Shown here piece by piece: positions 15,999 to 25,631 of a stretch of DNA of 64,000 nt. The stretch covers positions 124,001 to 188,000 of the forward strand of contig NZ_WMIE01000004.1 of NCBI RefSeq assembly GCF_009711225.1. Reading direction: 5' to 3'. The notes under the pieces are model-generated. The model had not been told where the DNA came from. It saw only the letters and a list, made by a program, of their open reading frames with translations, and searched no databases. The stretch's first letter is position 1. Each line of letters begins with the position of its first letter. A program made the translations under genes and the position numbers. Origin of the DNA: Paracoccus aestuariivivens (GTDB lineage: Bacteria; Pseudomonadota; Alphaproteobacteria; Rhodobacterales; Rhodobacteraceae).

Positions 15999-17626
15999 TG
16001 ACCAACAATCTTTTGCGGGTACGCGATCTTTGCATCGACGCTCCGGCCAGCAAGGGGCCGATCCGCATTGCCCAAGGCATAGATTTCGATCTGCACCGCG
16101 GCGAGGTCCTTGCCCTGATCGGGGAATCCGGCGCGGGGAAATCCACTATCGGCATCGCGACCTTGGGTGCTGGTCGAGGCGGCGCCTATATCGCCCAAGG
16201 CAGCATCCTGCTGGAAGGCGAGGATATCATGGCCAAGGGCGCCGCGCGGTTGCGCTCGATCCGCGGGTTGAGGGTCGCGTATGTGGCCCAGTCGGCGGCC
16301 TCGGCGTTCAATCCCGCGCATCGGCTGATCGATCAGGTCACCGAAACGATCATCAGTCGCGGCATCATGGACCGTCCCGCGGCCCGCAGCCGCGCTATCG
16401 AGCTGTTCAGGAAGCTGGGCCTGCCATCGCCCGAGACTTTCGGCGAGAAGTTTCCCCATCAGGCCTCAGGCGGTCAGTTGCAACGCGCCATGACCGCAAT
16501 GGCGATCTGCGCCGGGCCCGAATTGATCGTCTTTGACGAGCCAACGACGGCCCTTGATGTGACGACCCAGATCGAAGTGCTGCTGTCGATCCGCCAGGCC
16601 ATCCGCGACGAGGGCATGGCAGCCATCTATATTTCGCATGATCTGGCGCTTGTGGCACAGATCGCCGATCAGATCATGGTGCTGCGCCACGGGCAGATCG
16701 TCGAGACCGGACCGACGCGCGACATTATAGAAAGGCCGCAACAGGACTACACCCGCCGCCTGATCGCCGTGCAATCCGTGGCACTACCCACGCGTTCATC
16801 CCAGCCGGTCATGCTCGAGATCAGTGGGATCAATGCCAGCTACGGTCGGGTGCCGGTTCTGCACAATATCAACCTTTCGGTCGCCAAGGGACGGACCTTG
16901 GCGCTGGTGGGGGAATCCGGTTCGGGCAAATCGACTTTGGGCAAGGTCGTGGCAGGATTGTTGCCCCCCGATTCCGGTCGCGTGACGCTGGTAGACCGCC
17001 CGTTGTCCAGCAGCTTGTCCGGCCGTTCGCGACAGGATTTGCGCGACATCCAACTGGTGCATCAGAACCCCGATCTGGCGCTGAACCCGCGCCGCAGCGT
17101 CGGGGACTCGATCGGGCAGGCCGTCACCATGTTTCGCGGGCTGACCAACAAGGATTGCAGCCGCGAGGTCGCCCATCTGCTTGAGCAGGTAAACCTTGAT
17201 CCCGCTTTGGCAACGCGTCTGCCCCATGCCTTGTCGGGTGGACAGAAACAACGCGTCTGTATCGCGCGGGCTCTTGCCGCCAATCCGCGCCTGATCATCT
17301 GCGACGAGGTGACCAGCGCCCTTGATCCTCTGGTCGCCGAGGGGGTCCAGAATCTATTGCGCCAATTGCAAGAGGACGAGGGCGTCTCGTACCTGTTCAT
17401 CACCCATGACTTTGGCGCAGTTCGGGCAATGGCCGACGAGGTCGCCGTCATGCGCCAAGGGTCAGTCATCGCCTATGGCCCGACCGGACAGGTGCTGAAC
17501 GCGCCGCAAGACCCCTACACACAAAAACTGATCAGCTCGGTTCCCGAACTTCGGGTCGGCTGGCTGGATGACATCGTGGCCGCGCGGACTGCGCCACAGA
17601 ATGCAAGAACGGAGAAGATGACGTGA
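15998..17626 (+). CDS. ABC transporter ATP-binding protein, fused DppD-DppF type
   Basis: About 542 residues holding two complete ATPase domains in one chain. Domain 1 has Walker A GESGAGKST (42-50), signature ASGGQLQRAM and Walker B LIVFDEPTTALD. Domain 2 has Walker A GESGSGKST (305-313), signature LSGGQKQRVCIARAL and Walker B LIICDEVTSALD. In Dpp and Opp systems these are usually two proteins; fusions as in YejF/GsiA are well known. The ATG at 15998 overlaps the previous stop by one base; a GTG at 15995 is the alternative. It powers uptake through the two preceding permeases. Confidence 0.9.
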   Translation: MTNNLLRVRDLCIDAPASKGPIRIAQGIDFDLHRGEVLALIGESGAGKSTIGIATLGAGRGGAYIAQGSILLEGEDIMAKGAARLRSIRGLRVAYVAQSAASAFNPAHRLIDQVTETIISRGIMDRPAARSRAIELFRKLGLPSPETFGEKFPHQASGGQLQRAMTAMAICAGPELIVFDEPTTALDVTTQIEVLLSIRQAIRDEGMAAIYISHDLALVAQIADQIMVLRHGQIVETGPTRDIIERPQQDYTRRLIAVQSVALPTRSSQPVMLEISGINASYGRVPVLHNINLSVAKGRTLALVGESGSGKSTLGKVVAGLLPPDSGRVTLVDRPLSSSLSGRSRQDLRDIQLVHQNPDLALNPRRSVGDSIGQAVTMFRGLTNKDCSREVAHLLEQVNLDPALATRLPHALSGGQKQRVCIARALAANPRLIICDEVTSALDPLVAEGVQNLLRQLQEDEGVSYLFITHDFGAVRAMADEVAVMRQGSVIAYGPTGQVLNAPQDPYTQKLISSVPELRVGWLDDIVAARTAPQNARTEKMT

Positions 17627-18567
17627 CGAACCAAGCAAACGCCCTTCTGATCGCCGCGACGGGCGAAGACCCCGAGCCCTACCGTCAGGATCTGGCGCGC
17701 CGCCTGCCCGATCTTGCGATCCATGCCGAGGGCGAGGATTACGATCCCGCAACCATCGCCTATGCCCTGTGCTGGAAACCGACCCCCGGTCTGCTTGCAA
17801 CGCTGCCCGGGCTGGAGGCGATTTTCTCGATGGGTGCGGGCATCGACCATATCCTTGCCGATCCCGAATTACCGGTCGCGCCGCCGATCGTCCGTCTGAT
17901 GCATGATCGCACCCGCGACCAGATCCGCGATTATGTCGTTCATTGCGTCCTGCATTACTATCGCCAGATGGACGTCGCGGCCCGTCAGCAGACCGAAAAA
18001 TCGTGGAAATTTCTTCAGATACGGGACAAATCTCAACTCAAGGTCGGGATACTTGGCCTAGGCGAAATGGGAACTGCGGCGGCTCAGGGTCTGACGGCAC
18101 TTGGATTTACCGTCATGGGCTGGGCGCGCAGCCCCAAAAACATTGCGGGCGTGACCAGCTTTCACGGCGCGGATGGTCTGGCCCAGATGCTGCCTCAGGT
18201 CAGCTACCTGATCTCGCTGCTGCCCGCGACGGACGAAACCGTCGGACTGCTGGACGCCAAGCTGTTCGCGGCCTTGCCGCGTGGTGCGGTCGTCGTCAAT
18301 CTGGGTCGAGGCAACCACCTGATCGCTGACGATCTGCTGGCCGCGCTCCACTCGGGCCAGATCGGAGCGGCGACGCTTGACGTCTTCGCCCCCGAGCCAA
18401 TGCCGCAGGACAGCCCATTCTGGACCCATCCGAATGTCCGGATCACCCCGCATATCGGCAGCGACGGGAATGGCCAGATCATCGCCGATGCCGTCGGGCT
18501 GAACATCGAACGTATGTCACGCGGACTCGCTCCCGAGCCGGTCGGCGACCGCAACCGTGGTTACTAA
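17623..18567 (+). CDS. ghrA: Glyoxylate/hydroxypyruvate reductase A-like D-2-hydroxyacid dehydrogenase
   Basis: 314 residues, close in length to GhrA (YcdW). The NAD(P) loop is GILGLGEMGTAAAQGL, the substrate arginine is in VVNLGRGNHLI, and the catalytic Glu/His region is APEPMPQDSPFWTHPNVRIT followed by PHIGS. GhrA enzymes reduce glyoxylate or hydroxypyruvate to glycolate or glycerate with NADPH. It starts at a GTG overlapping the ATPase stop (GTGA), so it is in the transporter operon. A 2-oxo acid reductase in the same regulon as an FAD-linked 2-hydroxyacid dehydrogenase suggests the imported compound yields a 2-oxo or 2-hydroxy acid. Confidence 0.8.
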   Translation: MTNQANALLIAATGEDPEPYRQDLARRLPDLAIHAEGEDYDPATIAYALCWKPTPGLLATLPGLEAIFSMGAGIDHILADPELPVAPPIVRLMHDRTRDQIRDYVVHCVLHYYRQMDVAARQQTEKSWKFLQIRDKSQLKVGILGLGEMGTAAAQGLTALGFTVMGWARSPKNIAGVTSFHGADGLAQMLPQVSYLISLLPATDETVGLLDAKLFAALPRGAVVVNLGRGNHLIADDLLAALHSGQIGAATLDVFAPEPMPQDSPFWTHPNVRITPHIGSDGNGQIIADAVGLNIERMSRGLAPEPVGDRNRGY

Positions 18568-18577
18568 GGAAACGAAC

Positions 18578-18931
18578 ATGACCAACCTGATCCGCATCGA
18601 CCACAATCCCGCCTCTGCTCCGGAACTTGGCTCGCCCCGCCCCGAGCGCGTGATCGAAGGCAACCCGACGTCCCAGTCCTGGGACATGGAAGCCACGCCC
18701 GATGGCAAGGTAACCTGTGGCGTCTGGGAGGTGGCCCCCGGAGCCTGGAACGTCGTCAAGGACGCCTGGGAATTGATGACGATCATCTCGGGCCATTCGG
18801 AACTGACCGAGGACGGCGGCGAGACAATCGTGCTTGTTCCGGGCACCAGCGTCGTCATGCGCGCGGGCTTTCGCGGCGTCTGGCGCGTGATCGAACCGAC
18901 CCGCAAAGTCTGGACAATCTACGAAGCCTGA
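18578..18931 (+). CDS. Small cupin-domain protein (EutQ/DUF861-like)
   Basis: 117 residues from the ATG at 18578, which has AAGGA upstream; a GTG at 18557 in the same frame lies inside ghrA and is less likely. The protein is one small beta-barrel of the cupin_3 type: TCGVWEVAPGAWNV, ELMTIISGHSELTEDGG, then LVPGTSVVMRAGFRGVWRVIEPTRKVW. Proteins of this type are common beside PuuB-like oxidases and aldehyde dehydrogenases in amine breakdown loci, but their reaction is mostly unknown. It is the last gene of the operon; a strong inverted repeat follows. Confidence 0.75.
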   Translation: MTNLIRIDHNPASAPELGSPRPERVIEGNPTSQSWDMEATPDGKVTCGVWEVAPGAWNVVKDAWELMTIISGHSELTEDGGETIVLVPGTSVVMRAGFRGVWRVIEPTRKVWTIYEA

Positions 18932-18938
18932 ACTTTTC

Positions 18939-18974
18939 AGGGGGACCGGCCCAAGGAAACGGACTGGTCCCCCT
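18939..18974. terminator. Inverted repeat between convergent cupin and alpha-glucosidase genes
   Basis: AGGGGGACC (18939-18947) and GGTCCCCCT (18966-18974) pair perfectly, with two more inner pairs possible, around an 18-base loop. It starts 7 bases after the cupin stop and lies 8 bases beyond the stop of the leftward alpha-glucosidase gene, so it can serve both. No clear T-run follows. Confidence 0.55.
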
Positions 18975-18982
18975 ATGACGAA

Positions 18983-20590
18983 TTATCGGCCCAGCCGCAG
19001 TCCCTGCCCTTCGAGCCAGACAAATCCGTTGGCAGGAAGTTCCAGCCGCCCTGCCGCAAGCCCGCCATGCGAGGGACCGCAGATCGCGGCTTGACCCTTC
19101 AGCCTGAGCGACAGGGGTTTCGGGGACAGGTTGAACACGCAGGTCAGTTCCTGCCCTTCATGGACACGCCGGAAGGAGAGGCATGGCTCGGCAGGTTTCA
19201 TGAACTCGATATCGCCCCAACGCAAAGCCGGACGCGCCTTGCGAAAGGCGATTGTCTCGCGATAGGCGGCCAGAACGCTGTCGGCCTGTTCTTCCTGCAG
19301 ATCAACCGCATGGGCGGCCTGTTCCGGCTTTACCGGCAGCCACGGCTTTCCGCTTGAAAAACCGGCATTCGGGGCTGACGCTTCCCAGACCATGGGGGTG
19401 CGGCAGCCATCTCGACCCTTGATCTCGGGCCAGAAACGCAAGGCGGGCGGGTCTGTCAGTTCTTCATAGACAAGTGCGGATTCAAGCTGGCCCAGTTCCT
19501 CGCCCTGATACAAACAGATCGTACCGGGAAACGAGCACAGCATCGCAATCGCCTGCCGCGCCAATGCGACTGGATCCGCGCCTTCCTTCTCCCAACGGCT
19601 GACATGGCGCACCACGTCATGGTTCGAGAAACTCCAGCAGGAATGGCCATCGGGTGCGCCAAGCCGGACACCCTGAATGGCACGGCGGAAATGGGCGGCG
19701 GTGAATTCCGGACTGAGCATCTCGAACGAATAGCACATATGCAGCCGGTCATCTCCGGCGGTGTATTGCGCCATGATGTCTATCGCGGCCTGCCCGCCAT
19801 CGCCCACCTCGCCGACCATCATGCGGTCCGGAAATTCATCGGTCAGCGCGCGCAGGCGTTTGAGAAAACCGATATTCTCGGGCTGGTTCTTCGAATGAAT
19901 GTGGCGCTGGAAACCGAACGTGTCCGGTCCGGTGTGCTTGCGGTTTGGCGGGTTGTCGCGAAGTTTCGCGTCGTGGAAATAGTAGTTCACGGTATCCAGC
20001 CGGAAGCCGTCAACGCCACGCTTTAGCCAGAAGCGCATCGAGCCGATCAGAACGTCCTGCACCTCGGGATTCCACATGTTCAGGTCGGGCTGCTCGGTCA
20101 GGAAGTTGTGCATGTAATATTGCCGACGGCGGGGCTCCCATTCCCATGCGGGGCCGCCAAAGACAGATGGCCAGTTGTTCGGAGGCGTTCCGTCGGGTTT
20201 CGGCTCGGCCCAGACATACCAATCGGCCTTCGGATTGCTCCGGTCGCGACGGCTTTCGACAAACCACGGATGCTTGTCGCTGGAATGGCTGATGACCTGA
20301 TCGATGATCACCTTCAGACCCAGATCGTGTGCGCGGGCGATCAGCGCGTCGAAATCGGCCAAGCTGCCGAAGATCGGGTCGATATCGGTGTAATCGGATA
20401 CGTCATAGCCCATGTCCTTCATCGGAGAGGTGAAGATCGGCGACAGCCAGATGGCATCGGCGCCCAGATCCCTGACATGATCCAGCCTTCGGGTGATGCC
20501 GCGCAAATCACCGATGCCGTCACCGTCACTGTCCTGAAAGCTGCGGGGATAGATCTGATAGATCACCGCATCGCGCCACCATTCGACCAT
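18983..20590 (-). CDS. Alpha-glucosidase / oligo-1,6-glucosidase, GH13 family
   Basis: About 535 residues. GH13 regions are clear: AVIYQIYPRSFQDSDGDGIG near the start, GYDVSDYTDIDPIFG, VIIDQVISHSSDKHPW, GFRLDTVNYYFHD with the nucleophile Asp, MMVGEVGD with the acid/base Glu, and FSNHDVVRHVSRW. These match the alpha-glucosidase/oligo-1,6-glucosidase group, which releases glucose from short alpha-glucans in the cytosol. I prefer the ATG at 20590 (MVEWWRDAVIYQ, with GAGGG upstream); an ATG at 20602 adds four residues. It is divergent from glgB across about 120 bp and likely belongs functionally to the glycogen cluster, acting on oligosaccharides from debranching. Confidence 0.88.
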   Translation of the reverse strand: MVEWWRDAVIYQIYPRSFQDSDGDGIGDLRGITRRLDHVRDLGADAIWLSPIFTSPMKDMGYDVSDYTDIDPIFGSLADFDALIARAHDLGLKVIIDQVISHSSDKHPWFVESRRDRSNPKADWYVWAEPKPDGTPPNNWPSVFGGPAWEWEPRRRQYYMHNFLTEQPDLNMWNPEVQDVLIGSMRFWLKRGVDGFRLDTVNYYFHDAKLRDNPPNRKHTGPDTFGFQRHIHSKNQPENIGFLKRLRALTDEFPDRMMVGEVGDGGQAAIDIMAQYTAGDDRLHMCYSFEMLSPEFTAAHFRRAIQGVRLGAPDGHSCWSFSNHDVVRHVSRWEKEGADPVALARQAIAMLCSFPGTICLYQGEELGQLESALVYEELTDPPALRFWPEIKGRDGCRTPMVWEASAPNAGFSSGKPWLPVKPEQAAHAVDLQEEQADSVLAAYRETIAFRKARPALRWGDIEFMKPAEPCLSFRRVHEGQELTCVFNLSPKPLSLRLKGQAAICGPSHGGLAAGRLELPANGFVWLEGQGLRLGR

Positions 20591-20713
20591 CTGTGCCCTC
20601 ATTTTGACCTAAACCCTTGCCACCACTCAAGCACGGCCACGAAGATCCGCAAATCATCTTGTGACAGCAACGGTCGCATTGCCCGAATCTTTGGCCACGC
20701 TACAGTGATCGAC

Positions 20714-22903
20714 ATGGGAAAACCGAACGCACCTATGCTTCCAAGCGATCACGACCTTGCGGCATTGCGCGAGGGGCGCTGCGACAACCCGTTCGACATC
20801 CTCGGTCCGCATGGCAACGGCAAAGAGCGCTGGCTGACGGTCTACCATCCGGACCTGACCGAATTGCGCGTCTTGGGACAGGATCGCGAGACGCCCTTGC
20901 CCCGCCTTTCGGACGCGTTTTTCTCGGGCCCTATTCCACATGGAAGTTATCGGCTGCGCGCCACCGATGACGCAGGCCGGAATTGGGAATTCGACGATCC
21001 CTACCGTTTTCCACCGGTTCTGGGCGAGATCGACCTGCATCTGATCGGCGAGGGCAAGCATCATCGTCTGTGGCAGGCTCTTGGCGCGCATATCATCACG
21101 CATCAGAATGCCCGAGGCACGCATTTCGCCGTCTGGGCACCGAATGCCCGTCGAGTCTCGGTCGTCGGCGACTTCAATGCTTGGGACGGCCGTCGCAACC
21201 CGATGCGCAGGCTTGATGGCAGCGGCGTCTGGGAAATCTTCATGCCCGGACTGGGCGAAGGAACCTGCTACAAATACGAGATCCTCGACAGCAAGGGCGA
21301 CGTCACATTGCGGGCGGATCCTTTGGGCTTCGGCAGCCAGCACCCTCCCGAGAAAGCCAGCATCGTCCGCGACATCGCGGGCTATGGCTGGCACGATCAG
21401 GACTGGATGTCGAAACGCCAGAAGGCGCAGGGCCGCGCCGCGCCTATCTCGATCTACGAGGTGCATCTGGGCAGTTGGCGGCGCAAATGGGACGAAGGCG
21501 GCCGACCGCTTTCCTACAAGGAACATGCGGTCGAGCTGGTCGAGTATGCCTCCAGCATGGGTTTCACCCATCTTGAACTCCTGCCCGTCAGCGAGTTTCC
21601 CTTTGACGGATCATGGGGGTATCAGCCGGTCGGCCTATATGCCCCGACGATCCGGTTTGGTCCTCCGCACGAATTCCGCGATCTGGTCGATGCGGCGCAT
21701 CAGGCGGGGTTGGGGGTGCTGCTGGATTGGGTGCCCGGACATTTCCCGACCGACGCCCATGGGCTGGCGCGTTTCGATGGCACCGCACTTTACGAACATG
21801 CCGACCCGCGCGAGGGTTTCCATCAGGACTGGAACACCCTGATCTACAATTACGGCCGGAACGAGGTGCAGAACTATCTGACCGCCAATGCGGTCTATTG
21901 GCTTCAGGAATACCACATCGACGGGTTGCGGGTCGATGCGGTCGCCTCGATGTTGTATCGCGACTATTCGCGCAAACCCGGCCAATGGATTCCGAATAGG
22001 GACGGCGGGCGCGAAAACTACGAGGCCATCGCCTTTCTGGAAAACATGAACATCGCCGCCAATGGCGAAGCGCCCGGCATCATGACCGTGGCCGAAGAAA
22101 GCACATCCTTTCCCAAAGTTTCGGCGCCGGTCGATGCGGGGGGCTTGGGTTTTGGCTACAAATGGAACATGGGCTGGATGAACGACACGCTGCGCTACAT
22201 GTCGCGCGAACCGATCCACCGCAAATACCATCACGACCAGATGACTTTTGGCCTGATGTACGCGTTCTCGGAAAACTTCATCCTTCCGATCAGCCATGAC
22301 GAAGTCGTTCATGGCAAGGGCAGCATGTTGCGCAAGATGCCGGGCGACGAATGGCAGCAATTCGCCAATCTGCGCGCCTATTACGCCTTCATGTGGACCC
22401 ATCCCGGCAAAAAGCTGTTGTTCATGGGCTGCGAATTCGGCCAGCCCGAAGAATGGAACCATAACGGCGAACTGAACTGGAAAGCGGCCGAAAAGCCTTT
22501 GAACCAAGGGTTGCAGCGGCTGGTCCGCGATCTGAACCACCTGTATCGGGAAAACCCCGCCCTTTACCGGCACGATGCCGATCCTAAGGGCTTCCTATGG
22601 CTGCGCAGCGATGCCGACCAGTCGATACTGGCCTATCTGCGGCTGGGAGACAAAGGCGATCCCGCCGTCGCGGTCCTGTGCAACATGACGCCTGTGCCGC
22701 GTCATGGCTTCAGGATCGGGCTGCCGCAATCGGGTCACTGGATCGAGGCGATCAACACCGATGCCTCGATCTATGGCGGAAGCGGTCAGGGCAATCTGGG
22801 CCGCATTACCGCCGAAGACAAAAAGCCGATGGACGGCCAGCCCGCTTCGGCGGCACTGACCTTGCCGCCTTTGTCGGTCGTGGTGCTGGTTGCCGATGAA
22901 TGA
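20714..22903 (+). CDS. glgB: 1,4-alpha-glucan branching enzyme
   Basis: 729 residues from the ATG at 20714, the normal length for GlgB; the frame stays open far upstream only because it runs antisense to the alpha-glucosidase. It cuts alpha-1,4 chains and rejoins them as alpha-1,6 branches. Domains: N-terminal carbohydrate-binding part (NPFDILGPHG), a second starch-binding module (GTHFAVWAPNARRVSVVGDF), and the GH13 barrel with the nucleophile D408 (GLRVDAVASML), acid/base E461 (MTVAEESTSFP) and ISHDEVVHGKGSM. It is the first gene of a glgBCAXP run on the same strand. Confidence 0.95.
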   Translation: MGKPNAPMLPSDHDLAALREGRCDNPFDILGPHGNGKERWLTVYHPDLTELRVLGQDRETPLPRLSDAFFSGPIPHGSYRLRATDDAGRNWEFDDPYRFPPVLGEIDLHLIGEGKHHRLWQALGAHIITHQNARGTHFAVWAPNARRVSVVGDFNAWDGRRNPMRRLDGSGVWEIFMPGLGEGTCYKYEILDSKGDVTLRADPLGFGSQHPPEKASIVRDIAGYGWHDQDWMSKRQKAQGRAAPISIYEVHLGSWRRKWDEGGRPLSYKEHAVELVEYASSMGFTHLELLPVSEFPFDGSWGYQPVGLYAPTIRFGPPHEFRDLVDAAHQAGLGVLLDWVPGHFPTDAHGLARFDGTALYEHADPREGFHQDWNTLIYNYGRNEVQNYLTANAVYWLQEYHIDGLRVDAVASMLYRDYSRKPGQWIPNRDGGRENYEAIAFLENMNIAANGEAPGIMTVAEESTSFPKVSAPVDAGGLGFGYKWNMGWMNDTLRYMSREPIHRKYHHDQMTFGLMYAFSENFILPISHDEVVHGKGSMLRKMPGDEWQQFANLRAYYAFMWTHPGKKLLFMGCEFGQPEEWNHNGELNWKAAEKPLNQGLQRLVRDLNHLYRENPALYRHDADPKGFLWLRSDADQSILAYLRLGDKGDPAVAVLCNMTPVPRHGFRIGLPQSGHWIEAINTDASIYGGSGQGNLGRITAEDKKPMDGQPASAALTLPPLSVVVLVADE

Positions 22904-22941
22904 CGGGATGCAGATTTTCCGGTTGGGTGGAGGTGTGAGCA

Positions 22942-24201
22942 ATGGTTGAGAACGGGCGACTGACGCGCAGGGCGATGGCCTTTGTGCTGGCCGGAGGACG
23001 TGGCAGCAGACTTTACGAATTGACGGATCGTCGGGTGAAGCCCGCTGTCTATTTCGGCGGCAAGACCCGGATCATCGACTTCGCCCTATCGAACGCGGTC
23101 AATTCCGGCATCCGCAAAATCGCCATCGCCACGCAATACAAGGCCCATAGCCTGATCCGCCATTGCCAACGCGGCTGGAACTTCTTTCGCCCCGAACGGA
23201 ACGAGTTTCTCGACATCCTGCCCGCCTCGCAGCGCGTTTCGGAAGAGCACTGGTACCGAGGCACGGCCGATGCTGTCACCCAGAACATCGACATCGTGGA
23301 CAGCTATGACGTCGATTACATCATCATTCTGGCAGGCGATCACATTTACAAGATGGATTACGAGATCATGCTGCGCCAGCATGTGCAAAGCCGCGCGGAT
23401 GTGACCATTGGCTGCCTGACCGTGCCCCGCGCCGATGCCAGTTCGTTCGGCGTGATGGCCGTGGACGAGACCGGACGGATCACCTCGTTTCTGGAAAAGC
23501 CCGCCGACCCTCCGGCGATGCCCGATGATCCGGCCCATTCGCTGGCCTCGATGGGGATTTATGTCTTCAACTGGGCCTTCCTGCGCGAACTGCTGCTGGA
23601 GGACGCCGCCGACGCGGAATCCAGCCACGACTTCGGGAATGATTTGATCCCCGACATCGTCGCCAAGGGCAAGGCCATGGCGCATCGCTTCGATACCTCC
23701 TGCGTCCGGGACGAAGGCGCGCCCGCCTATTGGAAGGATGTCGGCACCATCGATGCCTTCTGGCAGGCAAATATCGCGCTGACCGACTTCATCCCCGATC
23801 TGAACCTCTGGGACCGCGAATGGCCGATCTGGACCAACGCGCTCAGCGTGCCTCCGGCCAAGTTCATCCATGACGAGAAGGACCGGCGCGGGGTGGCGAT
23901 TTCGTCCATGGTGTCGGGCGGATGCATCGTCTCCGGTACCGAAATCCGCAATTCGCTGCTGTTCACCGAGGTTCACACCAACAGCTATGCGGTGCTGGAT
24001 CATGCGGTTGTGCTGCCCTATGTGACCGTCCACCGCTCGGCCAGATTGCGCAAGGTGGTGATCGACGGCGGTGTCGTCATCCCCGAGGGGCTGGTGGTCG
24101 GCGAGGACCCGCTCGAAGATGCCAAATGGTTCCGCGTAAGCCCGCGCGGGGTCACGTTGATCACGCAGACCATGCTGGACAAAAGGGCGGCATCCCTGTG
24201 A
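22942..24201 (+). CDS. glgC: Glucose-1-phosphate adenylyltransferase (ADP-glucose pyrophosphorylase)
   Basis: 419 residues. It makes ADP-glucose from ATP and glucose-1-phosphate, the committed and allosterically controlled step of glycogen synthesis. The catalytic N-terminus has [20 protein letters not shown] and the glucose-1-phosphate site lies around [12 protein letters not shown]-terminal left-handed beta-helix ([19 protein letters not shown]) carries the regulatory contacts, and the protein ends in the usual length. Its stop TGA shares its last base with the ATG of glgA. It lies 38 bp after glgB. Confidence 0.95.
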   Translation: MVENGRLTRRAMAFVLAGGRGSRLYELTDRRVKPAVYFGGKTRIIDFALSNAVNSGIRKIAIATQYKAHSLIRHCQRGWNFFRPERNEFLDILPASQRVSEEHWYRGTADAVTQNIDIVDSYDVDYIIILAGDHIYKMDYEIMLRQHVQSRADVTIGCLTVPRADASSFGVMAVDETGRITSFLEKPADPPAMPDDPAHSLASMGIYVFNWAFLRELLLEDAADAESSHDFGNDLIPDIVAKGKAMAHRFDTSCVRDEGAPAYWKDVGTIDAFWQANIALTDFIPDLNLWDREWPIWTNALSVPPAKFIHDEKDRRGVAISSMVSGGCIVSGTEIRNSLLFTEVHTNSYAVLDHAVVLPYVTVHRSARLRKVVIDGGVVIPEGLVVGEDPLEDAKWFRVSPRGVTLITQTMLDKRAASL

Positions 24202-25631
24202 TGCGGGTTCTGTCCGTTACCTCGGAATGCGCTCCTCTGGTCAAGACCGGAGGACTGGCCGACGTCACCGGTGCCCTGCCCCGCGCCCTTGCCATCGAAG
24301 GGGTCCAGATGCGTACCCTTCTGCCGGGATATCCCGCCGTGATGGCCGCGCTTGACGAAAACGCGGTCCGGATCGCCGATTTCAGCGACCTGTTCGGTGG
24401 ACCTGCGCGGTTGCTTTCGGGCACTGCGGCGGGGCTGGATCTGCTCGTCATTGACGCGCCGCATCTGTTCGACCGTCCGGGTGGGCCGTATATCGGTCCG
24501 ACAGGCGCGGATTGGCCCGACAACCCCGAACGTTTCGCTGCTTTGTCATGGGTCGGCGCCTATATCGCTGCCAATGGCGCGGCGGAGTGGCAGCCCCTGA
24601 TCTTGCACGGCCATGACTGGCAAGCGGGCTTCATGCCGGAATATCTGCGACAAATGGGCAGCGCCGATATCCGGACCGTTCTGACCATCCACAATATCGC
24701 CTTTCATGGTATTGTCGGACCGGACCGCTTGGCCTCATTGCGGCTCGATCCCGCGCGCTTCCATTCCGGCGGTTTCGAATATTGGGGCGCGATATCGGCG
24801 CTCAAGGCCGGTCTGATCGGCGCGGATGCCTTGACGACCGTCTCGCCGCGCTATGCCGAGGAGCTGATGACAGCAGAATTCGGGATCGGGTTTGACGGCG
24901 TGATGCGCAGCCGCCGCGAGCAATTGGCCGGTATCCTGAACGGCATTGATACCGAAATCTGGAACCCCGCCACAGATCCGCAGATCAGCACCTACCAGAA
25001 ACCGCAGCAAAAACAGGCCAATAAGGCAGCCCTGCGCGCCGAGTTCGGGCTGCCCGCATCGGATGGGCCGCTGTGCATCATCGTGTCGCGTATGACCCAT
25101 CAGAAAGGGCTGGACCTTGTCCTTGAGGTCATGCCGACCCTGCTTGCCCATGGTGGCCAGCTTGCGCTTTTGGGCACGGGTGAGCGCGATCTTGAACTTG
25201 CATTCTCGGCCTTGGCCGAGCGCGAGGCCAATGTCGCCGTCCGTATCGGCTATGACGAAGGCCTGTCGCATCGCATGATGGCTGGCGGCGACGCGATCCT
25301 TGTGCCCTCGCGGTTCGAGCCCTGTGGCCTGACCCAGCTTTACGGCCTGCGTTACGGAACACTGCCCGTCGTGGCGTTGACCGGAGGTCTGGCGGATACG
25401 GTCATCAACGCCTCGCCCGCCGCATTGGCGCGCGGCGTGGCGACCGGATTACAGTTTTCTCCGGTCACGGCCGAGGCGTTCCGCAATGCAATCGTGACCA
25501 TGTGCAATCTATATTCCGACCGGAACACATGGTCGAAAATGCAGCGCAATGCCATGGCCCAGCCCGTCGGCTGGGACCAGTCGGCCCGTGTCTACGCGCG
25601 GCTATACGAAAGGCTGGCGGCATCGGAATGA
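24201..25631 (+). CDS. glgA: Glycogen synthase (ADP-glucose)
   Basis: 476 residues from the ATG at 24201, which overlaps the glgC stop by one base. GT5 family: it transfers glucose from ADP-glucose to the end of an alpha-1,4 chain. The N-terminal ADP-glucose motif is VKTGGLADVTGALP; ILHGHDWQAGFMPEYL and TIHNIAFHG follow. The C-terminal half has VSRMTHQKGLDLVLE and the catalytic-loop PSRFEPCGLTQLYGLRYGT. It overlaps glgX by 4 bases (ATGA), so the two are translationally coupled. Confidence 0.95.
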   Translation: MRVLSVTSECAPLVKTGGLADVTGALPRALAIEGVQMRTLLPGYPAVMAALDENAVRIADFSDLFGGPARLLSGTAAGLDLLVIDAPHLFDRPGGPYIGPTGADWPDNPERFAALSWVGAYIAANGAAEWQPLILHGHDWQAGFMPEYLRQMGSADIRTVLTIHNIAFHGIVGPDRLASLRLDPARFHSGGFEYWGAISALKAGLIGADALTTVSPRYAEELMTAEFGIGFDGVMRSRREQLAGILNGIDTEIWNPATDPQISTYQKPQQKQANKAALRAEFGLPASDGPLCIIVSRMTHQKGLDLVLEVMPTLLAHGGQLALLGTGERDLELAFSALAEREANVAVRIGYDEGLSHRMMAGGDAILVPSRFEPCGLTQLYGLRYGTLPVVALTGGLADTVINASPAALARGVATGLQFSPVTAEAFRNAIVTMCNLYSDRNTWSKMQRNAMAQPVGWDQSARVYARLYERLAASE

